A stretch of 64,000 bases of DNA, from the NCBI RefSeq assembly GCF_008312885.1, contig NZ_VSSO01000002.1:704797-768796 (forward strand), read 5' to 3'. Positions 57,760 through 64,000 of this stretch are shown here, piece after piece (position 1 is the stretch's first letter; each line of letters begins with the position of its first letter). Under the pieces are notes generated by a model, which was not told where the DNA came from, made no database searches, and saw only the letters and a list, made by a program, of their open reading frames with translations. This stretch comes from Lolliginicoccus suaedae (GTDB lineage Bacteria; Actinomycetota; Actinomycetes; Mycobacteriales; Mycobacteriaceae). The translations under genes and the position numbers were made by a program.

Positions 57760-58317
57760 CTAGCCGGGATCTCCATTGCCCTCCGGGGCGACCATGTCCG
57801 GCGGCAGGCCGAGATACGTCGCTACCTGCTCCACGAGGACATCATGAACAAGATGCACCAGTTCCTCCGGAGTCTCGCCCCGCAGCTCGAGGGCGCGCCG
57901 GAACAGCACGATGCGGGCGCGCGTGGGCTGCCCGGCCGAATCGATTCCCGCCGGGATCAGGCGGGAGAGCGGCACCGGGCCGTCGGCGACGATCTCGGGC
58001 GGCCAGGCCACCGTGTCGGGGTTCCGCGCGCGCACCCGGGGCACATCGTCCACCGCGATGTCGAGCTTCCCGAGGCGCTTGCGCCAGCGAGCCTCGATCG
58101 GCTCGAACGCATCGAGCACGGTCGCGTCGAAGCGCTCCGCCCGCGTCTTGCGGATCGGGAGCCGCGGCGGAACGAGCGAACCACGTAGCCCGCGCCCGCG
58201 CTTCTCGATGCTTCGCGTGGTGCAGCGCCGCGCGCGGGGCTGTCCCGATGCGGCTACCTGGATCCCGGCCCGCGTGATCTGCACGGCATCCGTGCCTCCA
58301 CGCTCTTGATCTGGCAT
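57760..58317 (-). CDS. Rv3259-like metallopeptidase-family protein
   Basis: 185 residues. The conserved core runs RFDATVLDAFEPIEARWRKR, VAWPPEIVADGPVPLSRLIP and EELVHLVHDVLVEQVATYLG. The last segment is where the zincin family has HExxH; here it reads HDVLV, so the Glu is replaced by Asp and the distal His is absent. Peptidase activity is doubtful, as for the mycobacterial homologue. The ATG at 58317 diverges from the DUF3499 gene. Confidence 0.82.
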   Translation of the reverse strand: MPDQERGGTDAVQITRAGIQVAASGQPRARRCTTRSIEKRGRGLRGSLVPPRLPIRKTRAERFDATVLDAFEPIEARWRKRLGKLDIAVDDVPRVRARNPDTVAWPPEIVADGPVPLSRLIPAGIDSAGQPTRARIVLFRRALELRGETPEELVHLVHDVLVEQVATYLGLPPDMVAPEGNGDPG

Positions 58318-58425
58318 GGGAGCACTGTACCGGTGGTTGTCCGCGGCTCGGCGGAATCTGCCCACCAAGCCTGGAAAAAACTGCTCGCGGCGGCGAGTCG
58401 CACCGGTGAACACGGGGCGAGCGGC

Positions 58426-58431
58426 TAGTGT
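58426..58431 (+). promoter_or_regulatory. Probable -10 of leaderless DUF3499 mRNA
   Basis: TAGTGT ends 7 nt before GTG 58439. Confidence 0.45.
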
Positions 58432-58438
58432 CCGCTGT

Positions 58439-58909
58439 GTGAGTATGCTCCGTCGTTGTTGCAAGCCGGGTTGCAGGAACCCTGCCGTCGCGACGCTGAC
58501 ATATATCTATGCGGAGTCGCAGGTCGTGCTCGCGAACCTGTCGGCCCTCGATAGCCCGCACTCCTGGGACCTCTGCGAGCAGCATGCCATCCGGCTGGCC
58601 CCGCCGATGGGCTGGGACCTGGTCCGTGAGTGGGTTCCCGAGTCCGAGCGCGAGCCGGAATCCCCCGCGACCGCGGAAATATCGGCCGGGCTCAGCGGCG
58701 CGACAGTCGATGACATGGATGTTCCCGGCTTCGAGGCCCACCTCGATCAGTCCCACCTGGATCACTCCCGGCTCGAAAGCGCCCAGCCAGGGATGGCGCA
58801 GCACGATGCGTCGCGTACCGACGATGGCCCATGGTTCGATCTCCGGGGGGCATCGGAGCCGGCCCGCCGCGCGCACCTTCGCATTGTCACGCCCGCGGAC
58901 ACTGAATAG
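58439..58909 (+). CDS. DUF3499 protein (Rv3258c-like)
   Basis: 156 residues. The conserved N-terminal half has four cysteines (MLRRCCKPGCRNPAVATLTY and WDLCEQHA), a likely zinc-ribbon, and APPMGWDLVR. The C-terminal half is acidic and variable. Function unknown; always next to pmmA in this order of bacteria. The GTG at 58439 has a leaderless-type -10 and begins the conserved part; longer upstream frames look non-coding. Confidence 0.88.
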   Translation: MSMLRRCCKPGCRNPAVATLTYIYAESQVVLANLSALDSPHSWDLCEQHAIRLAPPMGWDLVREWVPESEREPESPATAEISAGLSGATVDDMDVPGFEAHLDQSHLDHSRLESAQPGMAQHDASRTDDGPWFDLRGASEPARRAHLRIVTPADTE

Positions 58910-59042
58910 GACGTGCGCAGGTCCCCTGCACAGCGCTCTCGCTGGCGCCGCCGGATCGGCGCTTCCCCCCGCATCACGCGCGAAACCTGACTAGGCTCAG
59001 ACCGGAAAGCGCAGTGACGCAAGCAGGACGGGAGTGCCGGAG

Positions 59043-60410
59043 ATGAGTCGACCAGCCGAAGCCGTGAACGCGGTGATCAAGGCATACGACGTGCGAGGTG
59101 TGGTCGGTGAACAGATCGACGCTGCGTTCGTGCGCGACGTGGGAGCGGCATTCGCTCGCCTCATGCGCACCGAGGGAGCGGCCCGCATCGTTGTTGGTCA
59201 TGACATGCGCGCCTCCTCGCCCGAGCTGGTCGAGGCGTTCTCGGCAGGAGTCACTGATCATGGGCTCGACGTCGTCAATATCGGGCTGGCCTCCACCGAC
59301 CAGCTCTACTACGCCTCGGGCACGCTCGAATGCCCCGGCGCGATGTTCACTGCTAGCCACAATCCCGCCAAGTACAACGGCATCAAGCTCTGCCGCTCCG
59401 GCGCGAAGCCCGTGGGCCAGGAGACCGGGCTCGCCACCATCGCGGACGAAGTGATCCACGGCGTCCCTGGCTACGACAGTGCCCCCGGCACCGCCTCCAC
59501 CCAGGATCTCCTCCCGGACTACGCGGAGTACCTGCGCAAGCTCGTGGCGCTCGAGAGCATGCGGCCCCTCACCGTTGCCGTTGATGCGGGCAACGGCATG
59601 GGCGGGCACACTGTCCCCGCAGTGCTTGGCCCGCTGCCACTCACCATCGAGCCGCTGTTCTTCGAGCTCGACGGAACCTTCCCCAATCACGAGGCGAACC
59701 CGCTGGACCCGGCCAACCTCGTGGACCTGCAGCGACACGTGCGCGAGACCGGCGCCGACATCGGCCTGGCCTTCGATGGGGACGCCGACCGATGCTTCGT
59801 CGTCGATGAGAAGGGCGACCCGGTGTCCCCCTCCGCGGTCACGGCACTGGTCGCCGAGCGGGAGCTCGCGAAGCACCCAGGTGCCGCGATCATCTACAAC
59901 CTCATCACCTCCCGCGCGGTCCCGGAGATCGTCGAGGAGAATGGCGGTTCCCCCGTGCGCACCCGCGTCGGGCACTCGTTCATCAAGCAGACCATGGCCC
60001 AGACCGGTGCCGTGTTCGGCGGCGAGCACTCCGCGCACTACTACTTCCGGGATTTCTGGGGCGCCGACTCGGGGATGCTCGCTGCACTGCATGTCCTCGC
60101 CGCGCTCGCCGAGCAGGACAAGCCTCTCTCGGAGCTGATGGCCCAGTACAACAGGTACGCGGCATCGGGCGAGATCAACTCGACCGTCGACGATGCCCCC
60201 GCGCGCATGGACGATGTGGCCGAGGCTTTCGCCGAGCGGGCGAAGGAGATCGACAAGCTGGACGGCATGACCGTCGACCTCGGGGACGGCGCATGGTTCA
60301 ACCTGCGCGCCTCGAACACCGAGCCGCTGCTCCGGCTCAACGTCGAGGCAACCGATGCCGGATCCGTCACGAGCATCACTGACGAGGTGCTGGAGATAAT
60401 CCGGCGGTGA
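59043..60410 (+). CDS. pmmA: Phosphomannomutase/phosphoglucomutase
   Basis: 455 residues of the alpha-D-phosphohexomutase family: KAYDVRGVVGEQI at the start, phosphoserine loop TASHNP (S105), metal loop AFDGDADRCFVVDE, sugar loop GGEHSAHYYFRDFW and phosphate loop LRASNTEPLLRLN. It interconverts mannose 6- and 1-phosphate. GGGAG 8 nt upstream favours ATG 59043 over GTG 59034. It feeds ManB encoded at 49912. Confidence 0.94.
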   Translation: MSRPAEAVNAVIKAYDVRGVVGEQIDAAFVRDVGAAFARLMRTEGAARIVVGHDMRASSPELVEAFSAGVTDHGLDVVNIGLASTDQLYYASGTLECPGAMFTASHNPAKYNGIKLCRSGAKPVGQETGLATIADEVIHGVPGYDSAPGTASTQDLLPDYAEYLRKLVALESMRPLTVAVDAGNGMGGHTVPAVLGPLPLTIEPLFFELDGTFPNHEANPLDPANLVDLQRHVRETGADIGLAFDGDADRCFVVDEKGDPVSPSAVTALVAERELAKHPGAAIIYNLITSRAVPEIVEENGGSPVRTRVGHSFIKQTMAQTGAVFGGEHSAHYYFRDFWGADSGMLAALHVLAALAEQDKPLSELMAQYNRYAASGEINSTVDDAPARMDDVAEAFAERAKEIDKLDGMTVDLGDGAWFNLRASNTEPLLRLNVEATDAGSVTSITDEVLEIIRR

Positions 60411-60465
60411 CATGCCGCGGGTGCTACAGGATAATGAGAAGTGCACCTGGAAGGAGGTGGCCGCG

Positions 60466-61578
60466 GTGAATACGCTCGCGCCTGGCTTTGACCTCGACGA
60501 CGGCGCCACGCTCGCCTCCGCGGACCGATCGGGCCTGCTTCGTCACGCGGCACTCTCGGGGGCGCAGGCCAGGGCGGTCAATACCGCGGTCGCCGAGGGC
60601 CTGCTCGATCGCCTGCCCGGGTCCAGGCCCCGCGCGCTCGTCATCGTCGCGCGCCGCGCTGTCCCCGTCGCCGCGAGCCACCTGATCCTTGATGCTGCCG
60701 CCGCGGAGCTCTCGTTTCCCGCTGTGGTCGTGGATCATGCGCCGACCTGGATCGGACCGCTCGACGTGGTCATCGTCATGGGCGATGATCCCGGGGACCC
60801 CGAGATGGTCGCTGCCGTGGATCGAGCAGTCCGGCGCGGCTGCGGAGTGGTCGTCGCTACGCCGAGCGAGGGGCCGATGCGCGCGGCAGGAGCGCCGCAC
60901 GCCATCGCGATGCCACCGCGCGTGCCCGTCCCCGAGATCTTCGCGACCTGCGGGTACGCGGCCGTGCTGCTTGCCGTGCTCCGGCACATCGGACCGACGG
61001 AGCCCATCGAGTCCATCGCGCTGGACGCCATCGCGGATGTGCTTGATGATGAGGCGCTCCGGGGCCACCCCGAGCGCGAGCTCCTCAGCAATCCAGCGAA
61101 GTCGCTGGCGAGCAAGCTGCTGGGCCACCGCGTGGTCTTCGCGGGAGATAGCACGGGAGACCAGGTGCTCGCGCGGCACGCGGCATCCGCGATGCTCCGG
61201 GTCGCTGGGATGGTGTCGGCCGCAGCGAGCCTGGCAGAGGTGGTAGAGGTGTTCGACCAGCTGGCAGGACCCGCTGCCGAGAGCGATGTGGACCCAATCT
61301 TCCACGATCCCGAGATCGACGGCCCGATCGGTGCCGACCCGGTCAAGGTCATGATCGTCTCGCGCGGGACGCCACGCCAGGGAACGAGGAGCCGCGCCGC
61401 GCTGCTCGGCAGTGCCGCGGACTACCTCTTCGCCAACCCCGAGGAACCATCCGGCCCCCCGCATCCGGGCATGGATGCCCCCGCTCGGAGCCTCGGTCAG
61501 GTACTCGCCGACACCCTCCAGCTGTGCGTGCGGATGGATATGGCGGCTTCATACGCACGTCTAGCGAGGTCCCACTGA
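60466..61578 (+). CDS. TobH-like protein (Rv3256c), SIS-fold
   Basis: 370 residues. FDLDDGATLASADRSGLLRHAA at the start and a phosphosugar-isomerase-like fold follow (VVVDHAPTWIGPLDVVIVMG, RGCGVVVATPSEGPM, LLGHRVVFAGDSTGDQVLA). It probably is the isomerase partner of mannose metabolism, but no activity is proven. A strong AAGGAGGTG lies 8 nt before GTG 60466, which was preferred to ATG 60412. The stop overlaps manA as TGATG. Confidence 0.82.
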   Translation: MNTLAPGFDLDDGATLASADRSGLLRHAALSGAQARAVNTAVAEGLLDRLPGSRPRALVIVARRAVPVAASHLILDAAAAELSFPAVVVDHAPTWIGPLDVVIVMGDDPGDPEMVAAVDRAVRRGCGVVVATPSEGPMRAAGAPHAIAMPPRVPVPEIFATCGYAAVLLAVLRHIGPTEPIESIALDAIADVLDDEALRGHPERELLSNPAKSLASKLLGHRVVFAGDSTGDQVLARHAASAMLRVAGMVSAAASLAEVVEVFDQLAGPAAESDVDPIFHDPEIDGPIGADPVKVMIVSRGTPRQGTRSRAALLGSAADYLFANPEEPSGPPHPGMDAPARSLGQVLADTLQLCVRMDMAASYARLARSH

Positions 61579-62810
61579 TGCAACTGCTCGATTGCCCGGT
61601 CCGCAACTACGCCTGGGGCTCGCGCACCGCGCTCGCCGGGCTGCGCGGGGAACCGGGCCCCTCGCCGCACCCCGAGGCAGAGCTGTGGATGGGTGCTCAT
61701 CCCGCGGATCCCTCGAGGCTGGTGGGCTCAGGGGCGACGTTGCTCGTGGAGATCGCGGAGGATCCTGTCGCCGCGCTCGGCCAGCATGTCTGCGAGCGGT
61801 TCGACAAGCAGCTGCCCTTCCTGATGAAGGTGCTGGCGGCCGAGGAGCCACTGTCCATCCAGGCGCATCCCTCCAAGGCGCAGGCGCAGGAGGGATTCGA
61901 GCGGGAGAACCAGCGGGGTGTCCCGCTCGATGCCAGCTCCCGGAACTACAAGGACGACAACCACAAGCCGGAGCTGCTCGTCGCGCTCACGCAATTCTCG
62001 GCGATGGCGGGCTTCCGCGATCCCGAAGCTACCGTCGCCCTCCTCGAGGAACTCGGCTCGCCGCGATTCGTGCCCTACCGGGATCTCCTGGCGGAGCAAC
62101 CGGATGGCTCCGGGCTGCGCGCCTTGTTCACCACCTGGATCACGCTGCCGTCGAGCGATGTCGCCGAGCTGGTGGATGATCTCGCGGAGTCGTGCGTGGC
62201 GCTGCTCGGCCGCTCGCCGCGGGGACCCTTCGCCGAGGTCGCCCGCAATCTCCTGCAACTCGTCGAGCGGTATCCCGGCGACGCGGGGGTGCTCGCCTCG
62301 ATCCTGCTGAACCACATCACGCTGCAGCCGGGGGAGGGGATCTTCCTCGATGCGGGCAACCTGCACGCCTACCTGCATGGGGTGGGGGTGGAACTGATGG
62401 CGAACTCGGACAACGTCCTGCGCGGGGGCCTCACGCCGAAGCATGTGGATGTGCCCGAGCTGCTGCGAGTAGTTGATTTCGAGCCGCTCGAGCTGTCTCC
62501 CGTGCCGGTGCGCAATGCCGAGCCCGGCGGCACTGCCGAGCAGGTCTACCAGGTCCCTATCGACGAGTTCGCGCTCTCGCGCATCGAGCTCGACGCCACG
62601 GGGCTGCTCCACAGCGTCTCCCACGGGCTGTCGCGCGGCGGGCCGCAGATCATCGCGTGCACGCGCGGCGAGGTGATCGCGCGCAGCGGCGGCGAGGAGG
62701 TCCGTGTGCCTGCGGGCGGGGCCCTGTGGATCCCGGACTCTGATCCCGAGGTGATCCTGCATGCGGGGACGGCTCGCGACGAGGTGTTCCGGGCCGTGGT
62801 GCCGCAGTAG
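61578..62810 (+). CDS. manA: Mannose-6-phosphate isomerase
   Basis: 410-residue type I zinc enzyme that interconverts fructose 6-phosphate and mannose 6-phosphate. Zinc ligands are visible in QAHPSKAQAQEGFERE, DNHKPELLVAL and AGNLHAYLHGVGVELMANSD. It starts at the TGATG overlap with the TobH-like gene and ends the pmmA-TobH-manA operon. Confidence 0.94.
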   Translation: MQLLDCPVRNYAWGSRTALAGLRGEPGPSPHPEAELWMGAHPADPSRLVGSGATLLVEIAEDPVAALGQHVCERFDKQLPFLMKVLAAEEPLSIQAHPSKAQAQEGFERENQRGVPLDASSRNYKDDNHKPELLVALTQFSAMAGFRDPEATVALLEELGSPRFVPYRDLLAEQPDGSGLRALFTTWITLPSSDVAELVDDLAESCVALLGRSPRGPFAEVARNLLQLVERYPGDAGVLASILLNHITLQPGEGIFLDAGNLHAYLHGVGVELMANSDNVLRGGLTPKHVDVPELLRVVDFEPLELSPVPVRNAEPGGTAEQVYQVPIDEFALSRIELDATGLLHSVSHGLSRGGPQIIACTRGEVIARSGGEEVRVPAGGALWIPDSDPEVILHAGTARDEVFRAVVPQ

Positions 62811-63204
62811 TCACGGGGGAGCGCTCCGCGCGGGTCTTCGCCAGGCGTCGTGGCTCTCTACGCTGGGCCCCAGGGCGTCGATGCCGCGCGGGGGCGGGCG
62901 TCGATTCTCAGTTGTGTGAGGTCTTGCACCCGCTGGAGGTAGCGGGAGGGTGCATTCGGTAGCACTTCCGGTGCGGCGGCGCAGCGGCATGGCGAGGGGG
63001 CCTGGTCCCGGGTCCCTCCAGCCCTTCGAGCAGTCCAATGCTCAACAATCCGCTAGTCAGCGCAAGCGTTCGTACGTGTTTTGCTTGCTGTGGTTAAAGA
63101 CTGAATCGATACAGTTAGACAAAACATGGACCCGTGTCTAGTGCGCAAACGACCTAGGGCTTATAGTCAATCCAGCAAGCCGCTATGACATCGGGGTCTA
63201 GCGC
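62811..63204. other. Long intergenic region before alkB, becoming AT-rich
   Basis: 394 bp without a gene. Near 62934-62961 a hairpin TGCACC-CGCT / AGCG-GGTGCA may end the manA transcript. From about 63040 the sequence turns AT-rich. It then holds a semi-palindrome CTGAATCGATACAG (63101-63114), an inverted repeat TAGACA/TGTCTA (63116-63121 and 63135-63140), and TATAGT at 63162-63167, a good -10. The region looks like a regulated promoter for alkB. Confidence 0.6.
63116..63140. promoter_or_regulatory. Inverted repeat, candidate operator for alkB
   Basis: TAGACA and TGTCTA flank 13 bp, 22 bp upstream of the TATAGT -10 candidate. TetR-type regulators (AlkU/AlkX) usually control actinobacterial alkB; none is visible within the window. 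Confidence 0.45.
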
Positions 63205-64000
63205 ATGGACAAAGTTAGGCATGATGTAATGACTGCATCGACGCACGATGCGTTCGCCGGGTCCAACGGTGAGGCGCAGCAGCAGGCGGAGAACGTCGAG
63301 CGCTGGCGGGACCGCAAGCGCTACATGTGGATCTACTCGCTCGTCCCGGCGGCCGCCGTCTTCATCGCGGTCGGGCTGGTGGAGCTCACCGGCTGGGGAT
63401 GGCTCTACTGGGGCGGACCGATCATCGTGTTCGGCCTGATCCCACTGCTCGACATCGTCTTTGCTGCCGACGGCCAGAACCCGCCCGACGAGTTCATGGA
63501 TGAGCTCGACCAGGACAAGTACTACCGCTGGGTCACCTACTCGTACATCCCGCTGCAGTATGTCGGCTTTGCCCTGGCGATCTACCTCTGGGCCACCGGC
63601 AACCTCTCCGTCTTCGAGAGCATCGGCCTGGCCACCACGGTCGCCGTGACCTCGGGCATCGGCATCAGCGTCGCGCACGAGATGGGCCACAAGAAGGAGG
63701 AGCACGAGCGCTGGATGTCGCGCATCGTCCTCGCGCAGTCCTTCTACGGCCACTTCTTCATCGAGCACAACCGCGGCCACCACGTCCGCGTCGCCACTCC
63801 TGAGGATCCTGCTTCCTCGCGCTTCGGCGAGTCGTTCTACCGCTTCTGGCCGCGCTCGGTGAAGGGCGCGCTGACCTCCGCCTGGGAGATCGAGAAGAAC
63901 CGCCTCGCTCGCCTCGGCAAGTCGCCCTGGACCCTGAAGAACGATGTGCTCAACGCCTGGCTGATGTCGGTCGTGCTGTTCGGTGGCATCCTGATCGGCC
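63205..64000 (+). CDS. alkB: Alkane 1-monooxygenase, 5' part (cut by window edge)
   Basis: The first 265 residues of a membrane di-iron hydroxylase. Spans are seen at about 38-58, 62-80, 105-123 and 130-148. The first two histidine boxes are HEMGHK and EHNRGHH, the AlkB signature. It oxidises n-alkanes to 1-alkanols with rubredoxin as electron donor. ATG 63205 and ATG 63229 are both in frame; neither has a clear ribosome site. The third histidine box and any rubredoxin fusion lie outside the window. Same place as Rv3252c. Confidence 0.94.
   Translation, partial: MDKVRHDVMTASTHDAFAGSNGEAQQQAENVERWRDRKRYMWIYSLVPAAAVFIAVGLVELTGWGWLYWGGPIIVFGLIPLLDIVFAADGQNPPDEFMDELDQDKYYRWVTYSYIPLQYVGFALAIYLWATGNLSVFESIGLATTVAVTSGIGISVAHEMGHKKEEHERWMSRIVLAQSFYGHFFIEHNRGHHVRVATPEDPASSRFGESFYRFWPRSVKGALTSAWEIEKNRLARLGKSPWTLKNDVLNAWLMSVVLFGGILIG

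Overview
The window is high-GC, densely packed DNA from a mycolic-acid actinobacterium (order Mycobacteriales/Corynebacteriales). The evidence is gene content and order. From about 25 kb to the end, the genes follow the neighbourhood known in Mycobacterium tuberculosis as Rv3252c-Rv3285: accA3, sufE, sseA, maf, accE5, accD5, birA, PH-domain gene, gtrA, purK, purE, fadE25, TIGR03089 gene, lcp1, rmlD, wbbL, manB, fbiB, fbiA, whiB2, DUF3499, pmmA, TobH gene, manA, alkB. The 6.6-17.3 kb stretch resembles Rv3302c-Rv3306c (amidohydrolase, lpdA, glpD). Details such as the isolated argJ, the secreted LIP-type lipase, the FecB-type gene and the repeats argue against Mycobacterium itself. The genus cannot be fixed from the sequence alone.

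Layout. 0-6.6 kb: a DosR/DosS-type hypoxia and redox module (devS, devR, two universal stress proteins, an SDR dehydrogenase, an Acg-type nitroreductase-like protein and a crotonase), with several DosR-box-like sites between the genes. 6.6-11.6 kb: an M20 amidohydrolase, then a ferric-iron ABC importer under an IdeR/DtxR-like iron box. 11.6-17.3 kb: gamma-glutamylcyclotransferase, LpdA flavoprotein, and divergent glpK and glpD. 17.3-19.6 kb: an accessory island with a DUF1778/GNAT toxin-antitoxin pair and a DUF6226-like gene, bracketed by two 130-bp direct repeats that each carry a long hairpin. 19.6-25.1 kb: ACT-domain protein, phosphatase, secreted lipase, VanZ-like protein, malate dehydrogenase and small proteins. 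25-33 kb: acyl-CoA carboxylase subunits AccA3/AccD5/AccE5 with the biotin ligase that modifies AccA3, plus rhodanese/SufE, Maf and a FecB-like lipoprotein. 33.7-42.9 kb: two two-component systems around gtrA, purK, purE and fadE25. 42.9-54.3 kb: RNA modification, cell-wall linker synthesis (Lcp1, RmlD, WbbL), GDP-mannose synthesis, type II NADH dehydrogenase, argJ and a Nudix enzyme. 54.3-64 kb: coenzyme F420 synthesis (fbiA-fbiB), whiB2, mannose metabolism (pmmA, TobH gene, manA) and the start of an AlkB alkane hydroxylase.

How the genes work together. Mannose activation (manA, pmmA, manB) supplies GDP-mannose for mannosylated lipids. RmlD, WbbL and Lcp1 build and attach the rhamnose-containing arabinogalactan linker. 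AccA3/AccD5/AccE5 with BirA make malonyl- or methylmalonyl-CoA for fatty and mycolic acids.

Two repeat families stand out. A palindromic family of about 75 bp occurs three times, each time exactly in a roomy gap between convergent genes. Most other convergent pairs in the window are separated by at most 15 bp or overlap. The second family is the 130-bp pair that flanks the toxin-antitoxin island. Many genes also show a TANNNT hexamer 6-8 nt before the start codon, which suggests leaderless transcripts. No tRNA, rRNA, CRISPR array, transposase or phage gene was seen.
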